From Amycolatopsis sp. 2-15 (GTDB lineage Bacteria; Actinomycetota; Actinomycetes; Mycobacteriales; Pseudonocardiaceae): 64,000 bases of DNA. Below the pieces are notes generated by a model that had not been told where the DNA came from, did no database searches, and worked only from the letters and a program-made list of their open reading frames with translations. The position numbers were made by a program, and so were the translations under genes. Location of the stretch: contig NZ_CP127294.1 in the NCBI RefSeq assembly GCF_030285625.1, positions 4,498,501 through 4,562,500 of the forward strand. The letters are read 5' to 3'. How positions within the stretch are numbered: the first letter of the stretch is position 1; the number at the start of each line of letters is the position of its first letter. Shown here one piece after another: positions 26,105 through 34,508 of the stretch.

Positions 26105-27244
26105 TCATGCGACACTGGAAGTGCTCCCCGGCAAGATCAGACCACTGAGACGGTGCAGCTGCCGATCGGACTTGATCTGCGCGGCAAGCCGCCGGGCCTG
26201 CCGCGCGTGGGCGAGCGTGGCGTCACGGTCACCAGCCGCCGCGTAGGCGAATGCCAGGTCAACCAGCATGCCTGTCCTGGCACGAACGAAGTCCGGCGGT
26301 ACGAGAGGCAAAGCCGTGGTGAGTTGCTGGATCGCATCCGGCTCGCCGAGCTTGCTCAACGCGTTGCCACGCCACCGATCGAGGTGCGCGCCGCCCAGAA
26401 ACAGGAACGGCAACGCCGGGTCCACGGGGTCGGTTGGCAGGTGCGCGCTCGCCGCGTCGAACGCTCGCAGCGCGTCGTCTCGCTGGCCCGCCGCCGAAAG
26501 GCCTTCCCCATGAGCTGCTGCCATCCACGCGCGCAGCACGGGCGGTGCCGAGCGGTCCGCAAGCGCACGTGCCTCCGCGAGCTGTCCGACGGCTGCTTGG
26601 ACCTCGCCAAGGTCAATGAGGATGAACGCCTGTTGCGCGGTCGAATGCGCTAGCAGGATGGGTGACCCTGCTTCACGCGCGGCAGCCTTGGCTGTCTCGT
26701 GATGCTCCCACGCTTGCCGGATGGCATTGCGGTCGAGCGCTTCCCAGCCAGCCAGCGCCGATGCCTCAGTCAGGACGCCGGCCAGTGCCTGGCGTTGCCC
26801 GTTCATCGTGCTGAAACCAAGCAAGCCTTGAAGCTGGTCGATGTTGCTGCGCAGTTGGTCGAGCTGTGACAGGCCGCCGAGACGTCGGTCGACGTGCCGC
26901 GCCTGATCTACCTGTCGCTTGAAGACCTCGACGATCTCTGAGTCAACTGAGCGGGCAAGCGCGAGCCGCGAGATCAGTTCGTCTGCTTCGTCGTTCGCTT
27001 CCTCCTCAGGGAAGCCGAGTTCTTCGCTGGTGCGGCCATAGATGTCACGGAAGAGCCGACGGTACGGCTGGCTGACCGCCTCTCGTCCGTTCTCCCAGCG
27101 CGAGAGCTTGGTCTTGAGGCTCGTTGCCGACATGACAGGCACCGCGAGCGTGTCGGCGCGGCGGAGCAGCATCCTGATGACCTCATCGGCCTTGTAGCCG
27201 AGATGCTTGCGGACTGCCTGAAGGTTGGTCTCAGCCATTGGCAA
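26105..27244 (-). CDS. XRE-type regulator with TPR-like domain
   Basis: The 379-residue protein has a Cro/C1-type HTH N-terminus (LQAVRKHLGYKADEVIRMLL, SATSLKTKLSRWENGREAVS) and an alpha-helical TPR-like body with SALAGWEALD, LRAWMAAAHGEGL and HLDRWRGNALSKLGE. It is a paralogue of the regulator at 14590-15756. It lies upstream of, and opposite to, the transfer operon, the normal place for a transfer regulator. GTTAA-rich repeats precede its start and may be its own operator. Confidence 0.85.
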   Translation of the reverse strand: MPMAETNLQAVRKHLGYKADEVIRMLLRRADTLAVPVMSATSLKTKLSRWENGREAVSQPYRRLFRDIYGRTSEELGFPEEEANDEADELISRLALARSVDSEIVEVFKRQVDQARHVDRRLGGLSQLDQLRSNIDQLQGLLGFSTMNGQRQALAGVLTEASALAGWEALDRNAIRQAWEHHETAKAAAREAGSPILLAHSTAQQAFILIDLGEVQAAVGQLAEARALADRSAPPVLRAWMAAAHGEGLSAAGQRDDALRAFDAASAHLPTDPVDPALPFLFLGGAHLDRWRGNALSKLGEPDAIQQLTTALPLVPPDFVRARTGMLVDLAFAYAAAGDRDATLAHARQARRLAAQIKSDRQLHRLSGLILPGSTSSVA

Positions 27245-27276
27245 CTTCTCGCGGATAACGGCTCTGACCTGCGTAG

Positions 27277-27307
27277 TTAATTGAAGTTAATGGGATTGTG
27301 GTTAACC
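27277..27307. promoter_or_regulatory. GTTAA-rich operator candidate
   Basis: TTAATTGAAGTTAA (27277-27290) and the palindrome GGTTAACC (27300-27307) sit 33-63 bases upstream of the XRE/TPR regulator start. AT-rich inverted motifs in this position suggest autoregulation; no direct evidence. Confidence 0.35.
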
Positions 27308-27420
27308 TCAGCCATCTGCGAAATGGTGCCGCGCTGCCGTTTCCTTGAGGCATGAACGCAAACGAAAACCACCTGGTGCTCCGGGCACGAGAGCATTCGA
27401 CGCCGCGGAACATAGGACCC

Positions 27421-27834
27421 CTAGCGCCCGTTCGGCCGGCTCAGTACGTCGGCGATGTCCGCTCGCAGCGCGGCGAGCTGTTCAGTGATGTCGGACAGTC
27501 GGCGCTCAATCACGGCAAGCCGCGCCGACACGGCGTCTTCCATGTCCTCACGGGGCTGGCCTGGAGCTGGCGGTATGCGGCCGTGCAGCAGGGCGAGCAG
27601 GTGTTGGGGGTGCAGGCCGAGCGCCAAGGCCAGCGCTTCAAGCGTCCGGTCACTGCGCTTGCGCTCCACGGTGTGGTTCTGGATTTCGCGGACGATCGCC
27701 TGAGAGACCTGCGAGCGTTCGGCGAGCTCGCGTTGCTTCCAGCCGAGCTCTTGGACGCGCTCGTTGATGGCCCTCGCGACCGCCGCCCAGTCTTCCGACA
27801 CCCATTCCTCCGTGGTCCGCCTCATCGCCGACAT
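27421..27834 (-). CDS. XRE-family repressor with C-terminal coiled coil
   Basis: The 137-residue protein has a Cro/C1-type HTH at about residues 25-75 (RELAERSQVSQAIVREIQNH) followed by a coiled-coil tail (ARLAVIERRLSDITEQLAAL). It is divergent from the transfer operon, with repeated motifs in the 137-base gap. By analogy with KorSA-like repressors of AICEs it probably keeps the transfer genes off; that is inference. Confidence 0.83.
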   Translation of the reverse strand: MSAMRRTTEEWVSEDWAAVARAINERVQELGWKQRELAERSQVSQAIVREIQNHTVERKRSDRTLEALALALGLHPQHLLALLHGRIPPAPGQPREDMEDAVSARLAVIERRLSDITEQLAALRADIADVLSRPNGR

Positions 27835-27908
27835 TAGTGCTTGACGGAGCCGACCGGCTCGGAGATCAACACTCCGTCGCGCGTTCGGACCATTCTCACG
27901 CCTTTGTG

Positions 27909-27967
27909 CGACTAAATCAGCTCTGATTTTTCGACTAAATCATCGTTCTTGACTCAAAGGGACTCAA
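27909..27967. promoter_or_regulatory. Operator repeats upstream of the transfer operon
   Basis: CGACTAAATCA occurs twice (27909-27919, 27932-27942), 23 bases apart, and AAATCAG/CTGATTT forms an inverted repeat between them (27914-27929). GACTCAA is also duplicated (27951-27957, 27961-27967) right before the first ATG. The spacing of about two helical turns suits a dimeric repressor such as the divergent XRE protein. Confidence 0.55.
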
Positions 27968-27971
27968 TTCA

Positions 27972-28166
27972 ATGACTAAGAAGACTCCTGACGCCGGTCG
28001 ACCGGCGTTCTACACCCCGGCCGAAGCCGCGTGGATTCTCGGCGTCGACCGCAACGAAGTGCACCGCGCCATCCGAGTCGGCACGCTCCGCGCGGAGCGT
28101 CGCCGCTCCCGGCTTGTCGTCGCCGCCGCCGAGTTGCGGCGTGTGCTGGACGGCGGTGCGCGATGA
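27972..28166 (+). CDS. Small HTH DNA-binding protein
   Basis: The 64-residue protein FYTPAEAAWILGVDRNEVHR, then AIRVGTLRAERRRSRLVV, is an HTH_17/MerR-like domain similar to excisionases. It opens the transfer operon and overlaps the next gene by four bases (ATGA). With no adjacent integrase, it may act as a transcription factor or as a directionality factor for the serine integrase; neither is shown. Confidence 0.75.
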   Translation: MTKKTPDAGRPAFYTPAEAAWILGVDRNEVHRAIRVGTLRAERRRSRLVVAAAELRRVLDGGAR

Positions 28167-28498
28167 CCGAATACGACTACAAGGAGATGGCGGCCCGACT
28201 CGATCGGTATGCCGACGTGCCACACGACGTGCTGATCGCGGTAGTGACCAGGGACGGTCTGTGTTTCTGGGCATTCGACCGCACCGACCTGCCCCGGTTG
28301 TGCGGCGACTGCGCACCGGACAGGGAATTGGCCGCCGGCATGTGCGCAGGGTGTCCGGTGATCGATGAGTGCCGAGAACTCGACTTGCGCACGGCCGGGC
28401 CGGACACGGTCGGAGTGTGGGGCGCGCTGCCGGACACCGATCGGCGTGCCCTGTACCCGGTGTGGCTTCACCGCCGCGAAGGTGGTGAGGCGCGATGA
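28163..28498 (+). CDS. WhiB-like iron-sulfur protein
   Basis: The 111-residue product has the cysteine pattern C47 (or C34), C61-xx-C64 and C70 in LCGDCAPDRELAAGMCAGC, then PVIDEC, and a GVWGA turn followed by a basic tail. This is the WhiB plan, which binds a 4Fe-4S cluster and acts with sigma factor as a transcription regulator in actinobacteria. It sits inside the coupled transfer operon, overlapping both neighbours by four bases, so it may link transfer to redox or developmental state. Confidence 0.82.
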   Translation: MTEYDYKEMAARLDRYADVPHDVLIAVVTRDGLCFWAFDRTDLPRLCGDCAPDRELAAGMCAGCPVIDECRELDLRTAGPDTVGVWGALPDTDRRALYPVWLHRREGGEAR

Positions 28499-28830
28499 CC
28501 GTCAACTTCACCCCCACGCAGATTCTGGCGGGCGCCGGGGCACTGCTCGTTCTGTTCATGGTGTGGCGCTACAGCGCCCGCAAGGCGCGCCGGGCAGCGG
28601 AGGCCGCCTGCGCGAGTTCCCCTGTGGTGTCACTGGCCGGGCGAGTGCTGTTCACGGGCGCTGCGTTCACGGGCGTTCAGTGGCTGGTGATCACGCACGT
28701 GCACAACCCGGCCTTGGTGCTGGTCGTTCTCGGCGTGCCGGACCTGATCACGGCATACGTCCTGACGCGTGCCCTGACAGTCACGTCGCTGGACACCACC
28801 ACCCGTCGCCGGGGTGGTGATCGCCGATGA
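28495..28830 (+). CDS. Small membrane protein of the transfer operon
   Basis: The 111-residue product has an N-terminal membrane segment (ILAGAGALLVLFMVW), a basic loop (RYSARKARRAAE), and two further hydrophobic stretches (VLFTGAAFTGVQWLVI and ALVLVVLGVPDLITAYVL). By position it resembles Spd-type spread proteins of Streptomyces elements, which help move DNA through mycelium. The sequence alone does not prove this. Confidence 0.65.
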   Translation: MTVNFTPTQILAGAGALLVLFMVWRYSARKARRAAEAACASSPVVSLAGRVLFTGAAFTGVQWLVITHVHNPALVLVVLGVPDLITAYVLTRALTVTSLDTTTRRRGGDRR

Positions 28831-29612
28831 ACGAGAACCAGAAGGCAATTGCGGCGGCGCCGGGGCGGGCGCAGCGGCTGGCCGAGGACGCCGCCGAGGC
28901 AGCCGACGTCCGCCGCTGGCAGATCCATCCCGACGTGGTGGCGCTGCGAGTGGAGCGCGTTCGGGCACAGGTGGATCGGCTGTGCTGGGCCGGGATTGTG
29001 CTCGGCTTGGCGTTCACCACAGCCAACGTGCAGTGGTTCGCCGCCGCAGGGGCCGCGTTCGGATCGCTGCCCTGGCTGACGGCGTGGCTGCTGGACCCGA
29101 CTGTGTGCCTGGTCCTTCTGGCGATCCTGCGAGCAGAGCAGGTGACCGCGCGGTACCAGGTCCGCACCGGACCGTGGGTGCGGGCGGCGAAGTGGCTCAC
29201 GCTGGCAGCGACGTACGTGATGAACACCTGGTCTTCGTGGGCGGCTGGTTCGCCGGAGGGGGTGGTGCTGCACTCGGTGCCGCCACTGGTCGTGTTCGTC
29301 GCGGCTGAGGCAGTAACGGATCTGCGGGACAAGCTCACGGACGCCGTGGCGGTGGCGTTCATGAACGCCACCGACGAAGCCAGCGTTCATGAACCGGCCG
29401 ATCCGGAACCAGCGGTAACGCGTAGCGAACCACCGGCTCGGCGAAAGCTGTTCGCCGAGTACCTCACCGACGTCCGAGACGCCTGGACACCCGGCGTGGA
29501 GATCACCCCGGCGTGGGTGCGGGGGGTCACGGGGTGTTCCCGTGGTCTGTCCCCGCGGCTCGCGGCCGCCTTGTCCGCCGAGGTCGGCGAGGGGGTGCGG
29601 GGCCATGACTGA
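28827..29612 (+). CDS. DUF2637/SpdB-like membrane protein
   Basis: The 261-residue protein has about four membrane segments between residues 50 and 165 (WAGIVLGLAFTTANVQWF, WLLDPTVCLVLLAILRAEQV, WLTLAATYVMNTW, LVVFVAAEAVTDL) and a soluble C-terminal part. This matches DUF2637 and SpdB-like spread proteins that accompany TraB in AICEs. It overlaps traB by eight bases. The likely role is a membrane partner for intramycelial spreading. Confidence 0.72.
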   Translation: MNENQKAIAAAPGRAQRLAEDAAEAADVRRWQIHPDVVALRVERVRAQVDRLCWAGIVLGLAFTTANVQWFAAAGAAFGSLPWLTAWLLDPTVCLVLLAILRAEQVTARYQVRTGPWVRAAKWLTLAATYVMNTWSSWAAGSPEGVVLHSVPPLVVFVAAEAVTDLRDKLTDAVAVAFMNATDEASVHEPADPEPAVTRSEPPARRKLFAEYLTDVRDAWTPGVEITPAWVRGVTGCSRGLSPRLAAALSAEVGEGVRGHD

Positions 29613-31974
29613 GCCGAATCGGGAAGGGCACGACGGCGCTGCGCTGGCCCACTGTGGCGGGCGAGACGTCGAACACGTCGGGCCGGTACTCGACGGTGAG
29701 CTGATCGACGACACGTTGCCCCAGCCTCGCCCCCGGGCGACGCCGACCCGGTTCGGCCGGTCGCTGCTGTCCCTGCGCCAGGCGGCGGGTCGGCTGTGGC
29801 GGTCCGCGCCGGTGGTCCGGGCGCGGTCGGTGGCGGCATACCGACTGCGGAAGGCACCGCAGGACGTTGTCCGATTGGTGTGGTTCGTGCTGCGCGGGAA
29901 CTGGCGGTGGCTGGTCAAGTTCTGGACCTGGGCTACCTATGCAGATCTGCGCGCGGACGCTCGACGCGCTCGGCTGGCCGGGGATGCCGAAGCACGTCGG
30001 GCCGCGCAGGAGCTGATCCGCTCCGATGCCACGGCGCGGTGGGCGAAACTCGGGATCTTCCTCCGGCGGTGCGTGATCATGCTGCGCTTTGCTGCTCCCG
30101 TCGCAGCAGTGCTGTGGCTCGTGAACTCGGTGATGGATCGCGCGGAAATGTGGCCCTGGCTGGCGAGTGTTTACACGGGGTTGGAAGCCATGCGGTCGGT
30201 GCTCGTGACCGTGGTGCCGTTGCTGCTGATCGTACTGCCGGTGGCTTGGGCCGTGGCAGCAGCGTTCGAAGGCCGTGACCGGACCCCCGGCGTGGGCTGG
30301 CTGGTGCGGCCGGACCGCGACGATGCCGACTCTTGGATTGACGAACGGATGATCTCCAAGGCCCTGGCACATCTCGGCATCAGCCCGTTGGACCGGTTCT
30401 ACCGCGACGGCGGCGAGCTGGTCTACACCGTGGCTGCCCGTAAGGACGGTGACGGCACATTCGCTCAGCTCCGGTTGCCGTTGGGGGTGACCGCGGACAT
30501 GGTGGCCGCTCGTCGCTCGAAGCTGGCCGCAAACCTCGGGCGGGCGTCGCTGGAAACCTGGCCTACCAAGGGAGACGAGGACGGAATCCTTGACCTGTGG
30601 ATCGCCGACAAGGGCGTTTTGCGGGGCGGGGCCGGCGCGTGGCCGCTGATTCACGATGGGCAGGTCGACGTCTTCGACGGGGTCCCGTTCGGACTGTCGC
30701 AGCGAGGCGTGGTCATCAACGCGCCACTACTCGGAGTCAACTGGCTGGTCGGTGGCCGTCCCGGACAAGGGAAGTCGGCCGCGCTGCGAACACTGCTTCT
30801 CGGCGCGGCACTCGACCCGACGGCCGAGTTGTGGGCCTTCGTGATGGGCGAGTCGCCCGACTTCGAGCCGTTCCGTCCCCGGCTGTCCCGCTACCGGATG
30901 GGCATGGACGACAGCGTGGCCGAAGCGGCGACGCAGGCGCTGGCGGACCTGCTGACCGAAATGGAGCGGCGCGGCAAAATCCTTGGCAAGCAGCCGGGCC
31001 GGCCGCCGAAGGTGTCGCGCAAGCTTGCTGACAAGCGCGGGCTCGAGCTGCATCCACTCGTGTGCGGGATCGATGAGTGTCACGAACTGTTTCAGCACCC
31101 TAAGTTCGGCAAGAAGGCCGCAGAGCTGGCCGTCCGGCTGATCAAGCGAGGACGCAAGTACGGCATCGTGCTGCTGCTGGCCACCCAGTCACCCACCAAG
31201 GACAGCATCCCTAGGGAGATCACCCGTAACGTCTCGTGCGGCGTCGCGTTCTCCGTGGCCGACCAGGTCGCCAACGACGGCTTGCTGGGCTCCGGAAAAT
31301 ACGCGGCCGGCATCCGGGCAACCGAGTTACGGATCAACACCGACCGGGGAACCTGCGTCGCGGTCGGCATCACCGATGAGACGTTCGAGCTGGTCCGCAC
31401 GTTCTACGTCCCGTTCGAGGACGGGGCCGACGATGTGACTCCGGTCGTTGCGCGAGCTGTGGCATTGATCGAGGAGATGGGCCGCGCGGTCGAGTCCACC
31501 GCGCTGCCGGAGATTGAAGCGGCACCGGTGGTCGACCACCTGGCCGACATCGATGCCGTGTTGCACGGGGAGCGCCGCGTCCGGACACAGGTGATCCTAA
31601 CCCGGTTAGCCCGGCACAACCTCGGAGAGTATGAGGGGTGGACCTTCCGGGACCTCACGGCCGCACTCGCCGTGTACGGGATCGCGCCCGTCAAGTCGGA
31701 CGGCAACAAGGTGGTCCGCGCCGAGGACGTCGCTGCCGCGCTCGCCGACCGGGACCGGCACGGCAGGGAGCCGGACGGGGACCCGGCAGGGACGCAGGGA
31801 GTTCTCCCTGACGGGTCCCTGCGCCAAAGTAGCGGCGCTGACCAGCGTAAATCTGGCTCAGGGAGTACAGGGAGCCGCGACCGACAAGCTCGCGAATCGG
31901 GCCAAAAATCCGGTAGCTCCGACGCGCACCGAGGTCCCTCCCCGGCTCCGCCTGAGCCGGATGAGGGGAGGTGA
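29605..31974 (+). CDS. traB: TraB/FtsK-type conjugative DNA translocase
   Basis: This 789-residue protein has N-terminal membrane segments (about residues 155-220) and a FtsK/SpoIIIE ATPase domain: Walker A VGGRPGQGKSAAL near residue 385 and Walker B VCGIDECHEL near residue 490, followed by LLLATQSPTKDSIPREIT. Actinobacterial TraB moves double-stranded DNA between mycelia as a single hexameric pump. The start at ATG 29605 overlaps the upstream gene; longer frames are not supported. The C-terminal 100 residues include a helical part that may recognise clt repeats. It is the best evidence that the element is, or was, conjugative. Confidence 0.9.
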   Translation: MTEPNREGHDGAALAHCGGRDVEHVGPVLDGELIDDTLPQPRPRATPTRFGRSLLSLRQAAGRLWRSAPVVRARSVAAYRLRKAPQDVVRLVWFVLRGNWRWLVKFWTWATYADLRADARRARLAGDAEARRAAQELIRSDATARWAKLGIFLRRCVIMLRFAAPVAAVLWLVNSVMDRAEMWPWLASVYTGLEAMRSVLVTVVPLLLIVLPVAWAVAAAFEGRDRTPGVGWLVRPDRDDADSWIDERMISKALAHLGISPLDRFYRDGGELVYTVAARKDGDGTFAQLRLPLGVTADMVAARRSKLAANLGRASLETWPTKGDEDGILDLWIADKGVLRGGAGAWPLIHDGQVDVFDGVPFGLSQRGVVINAPLLGVNWLVGGRPGQGKSAALRTLLLGAALDPTAELWAFVMGESPDFEPFRPRLSRYRMGMDDSVAEAATQALADLLTEMERRGKILGKQPGRPPKVSRKLADKRGLELHPLVCGIDECHELFQHPKFGKKAAELAVRLIKRGRKYGIVLLLATQSPTKDSIPREITRNVSCGVAFSVADQVANDGLLGSGKYAAGIRATELRINTDRGTCVAVGITDETFELVRTFYVPFEDGADDVTPVVARAVALIEEMGRAVESTALPEIEAAPVVDHLADIDAVLHGERRVRTQVILTRLARHNLGEYEGWTFRDLTAALAVYGIAPVKSDGNKVVRAEDVAAALADRDRHGREPDGDPAGTQGVLPDGSLRQSSGADQRKSGSGSTGSRDRQARESGQKSGSSDAHRGPSPAPPEPDEGR

Positions 31975-32045
31975 CAGCCCTTTGACCGATCACGCGACCC
32001 ACGCACTGCAGAGCCCTGCGCACCACCACCCGAAAGGCAGCGACC

Positions 32046-32228
32046 ATGTCCACACTCACCACCACGAGCCGGAGGGCAACCGACGTACCGGTGATGGCCG
32101 AGCGTACGGGGACGGTACAGCGGTCGGTGATCGTCCCGATAACCCGGACGGCGGGGACCGGTCAGCCACCGATCAGCCCCGGCGCACTCGGCAGAGCGCC
32201 GCCGCCCGACACCCCGATCGGGGCGTAG
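32046..32228 (+). CDS. Possible small protein downstream of traB
   Basis: ATG 32046 preceded by AAAGG gives a 60-residue product (MSTLTTTSRRATDVPVMAER) with no recognised domain. A competing frame through 32434 would end in MFVVGPDGELWVAVDGADFA, possibly starting at ATG 32319, and could be a second tiny gene. Both frames overlap and only one may be real. Treat as tentative. Confidence 0.35.
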   Translation: MSTLTTTSRRATDVPVMAERTGTVQRSVIVPITRTAGTGQPPISPGALGRAPPPDTPIGA

Positions 32229-32434
32229 ACCGCTCGGGACCGCTTGTGCCGAACCATCCGGGCGATGTGGCACCCCGACGAGTTAACGGCCGTGCTGAAC
32301 CACGCCAAGGTGCGGCGATGTTCGTGGTGGGGCCGGACGGCGAGCTATGGGTCGCTGTCGATGGTGCGGACTTTGCGCAGCTGACTGCCAGGGTATGTGC
32401 GATCTGCGACGAACTGACGCCGCCGCCCGTGTAA

Positions 32435-32762
32435 CACGCTCTTCGCTGCGCTGGCTCGGAGACGATGACGGTGGGAACGGCCGCGAAGAAACGCCGCACT
32501 TGCTCGGCGAGGGTGGCTCGCAGCGCGAAGGCCTGGTCGCCCCTGGTTCGCGACTGCGCCTGGGTCTCTGAAGGGCTGGAGATCGCCGTTTCCACCGCTC
32601 ATCGTCTCTGCCGGCCTCGTGGCACGCAGGATACCGTGATGCGCATGGGTGTTCTTGCGACGCACCGGCTGCCGCGGACTGTAAGTTGTCCGTTCGGACG
32701 GCGCGCACGGGCTCGCGCTGGCGTCCGACACCCATCGTCGAGCGAGCCTCGTAAGGAGCCTT
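32435..32762. other. Intergenic stretch upstream of hsdM
   Basis: About 330 bases without a supported gene. A minus-strand frame with FALRATLAEQVRRFFAAVPT is open here but lacks a clear start and may be decayed. The promoter of the hsd operon should lie near 32680-32740; no strong consensus is seen. AAGGAG four bases before the GTG is the hsdM ribosome site. Confidence 0.4.
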
Positions 32763-34508
32763 GTGAGCACCCTTGGAAGCTTCATCTGGTCGATCGCCGA
32801 CCAGCTTCGGGGCCCCTACCGTCCCAACCAATACGGCAACGTGATCCTCCCGCTCACGATCCTGCGCCGCCTCGACTGCATCCTTGAGCCCGACCGTGAG
32901 ACGGTGCGCGCGCTGGCGGCTGAGTACGACAACCCCAACCGGCTCAAGATCGAAATCAAGAAAGCCACCGGCCGGCCGTTCTACAACACCTCGAACTACT
33001 CGTTCGCCAACCTGCTGGCTGACGCCGACGGGCTGGCGGACAACCTGGCCGACTACATCGACCGATTCTCGCCCGATGTCGACGTGTTCGAGTACTTCGA
33101 CTTCAAGAAGGAGATCCTCGCGTTAGAGAAGGCGGAGCTGCTGCGCGAGGTCATCACGTCCTTCAAGGCCATCGACCTGCATCCGGGCAAGGTATCGAAC
33201 GCCGACATGGGCGATGCGTTCGAGTACATCATCCGCAAGTTCAACGAGGCCGCAAACGAGACCTCCGGTGATCACTACACCCCGCGGGACGCGATCCGGC
33301 TGCTGGTCGACCTGCTCTTCGCCGAGAAGGATGTCGACCTGACCGAGGCGGGCATCGTCCGCACGCTGTACGACCCCACCGCGGGCACCGGCGGCATGCT
33401 CGCTTTGGCCGAGGAGCACCTGCTCGCGCAGAACCCCGATGCGAAGCTGAGCCTGTACGGTCAGGAGTACAACCCGCAGTCGTACGCAATCTGCAAGTCC
33501 GATCTGCTGGCCAAGGGCCATGACGCGACCAACATCGCCTTCGGCAACACCCTGACCGATGATGCGTTCAAGGGCCGCCAGTTCGACTTCTGCATGTCCA
33601 ACCCGCCATACGGCGTCGACTGGAAGCAGTACGCCAAGACAGTCACGAACGAGCGCGACTCCGCGGGCCCCTATGGCCGGTTCGCCCCCGGCCTCCCTGC
33701 TACCTCGGACGGGCAGATGCTCTTCCTGCTCCACCTGGCCCACAAGATGCGCGCCCCCGAGGACGGCGGCGGCCGGGTCGGCATCGTCATGAACGGCTCG
33801 CCGCTCTTCAACGGCGCCGCCGAATCAGGCCCCTCCAACATCCGCAAGTGGCTGCTGGAGAACGACCTGGTCGATACGATCGTCGCGCTGCCGACGAACA
33901 TGTTCTTCAATACCGGCATCGCCACCTACATCTGGATCCTCGACAACACCAAGCACCCCGACCGGAAGGGCCTGGTCCAGCTCATCGACGGTTCGTCGTT
34001 CTGGACCAAGATGCGCAAGAATCTCGGCTCCAAGGGCCGCGAGATCAGCGACGCCGACCGCGCCGAGGTCGTGAAGTTGTACGCGGACTTCACCGCCGCT
34101 GACCCTGACTACTCCAAGGCACTGCGCAACGACGAGTTCGGCTACTGGACCATCACCGTCGAGCGCCCGTTGCTGGACCACGACGGGAAGCCAATCGTGG
34201 ACCGCAAGGGCAAGCCCAAGCCGGACCCGAAGAAGCGCGACACTGAGAACGTCCCGTTCACCCACGGCGGCTCGACCGCCGGCGCGGCCGGCAAGGTCGA
34301 GGTCATCCAGGCCTACTTCGACGCCGAGGTGAAGCCGCACGTCCCCGACGCCTGGATCGACTGGGCCAAGGTCAAGACCGGCTACGAGATCCCTTTTACC
34401 CGCCACTTTTACAAGTACGTCCTACCTCGCCCCCTCGCCGAGATCGACGCCGACCTGGAGAAGCAGGTCGCCAAGATCCTCGACCTCCTGCGTGAGGTAG
34501 AGCAGTGA
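32763..34508 (+). CDS. hsdM: Type I restriction-modification system, methyltransferase subunit
   Basis: The 581-residue protein has an HsdM N-terminal helical domain and an N6-adenine methyltransferase domain: SAM motif DPTAGTGGMLA near residue 203 and catalytic motif IV NPPYGVDW near residue 279. With HsdS it methylates a two-part DNA target. GTG at 32763 follows a good ribosome site. The stop overlaps the hsdS start (GTGA), so the three hsd genes form one operon. Nothing suggests damage. Confidence 0.95.
   Translation: MSTLGSFIWSIADQLRGPYRPNQYGNVILPLTILRRLDCILEPDRETVRALAAEYDNPNRLKIEIKKATGRPFYNTSNYSFANLLADADGLADNLADYIDRFSPDVDVFEYFDFKKEILALEKAELLREVITSFKAIDLHPGKVSNADMGDAFEYIIRKFNEAANETSGDHYTPRDAIRLLVDLLFAEKDVDLTEAGIVRTLYDPTAGTGGMLALAEEHLLAQNPDAKLSLYGQEYNPQSYAICKSDLLAKGHDATNIAFGNTLTDDAFKGRQFDFCMSNPPYGVDWKQYAKTVTNERDSAGPYGRFAPGLPATSDGQMLFLLHLAHKMRAPEDGGGRVGIVMNGSPLFNGAAESGPSNIRKWLLENDLVDTIVALPTNMFFNTGIATYIWILDNTKHPDRKGLVQLIDGSSFWTKMRKNLGSKGREISDADRAEVVKLYADFTAADPDYSKALRNDEFGYWTITVERPLLDHDGKPIVDRKGKPKPDPKKRDTENVPFTHGGSTAGAAGKVEVIQAYFDAEVKPHVPDAWIDWAKVKTGYEIPFTRHFYKYVLPRPLAEIDADLEKQVAKILDLLREVEQ

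Noticed and set aside
28677..29918. Minus-strand frame of 413 codons across the transfer operon
   Set aside because: It runs antisense to two coupled membrane-protein genes with clear helices and shows no domain of its own.
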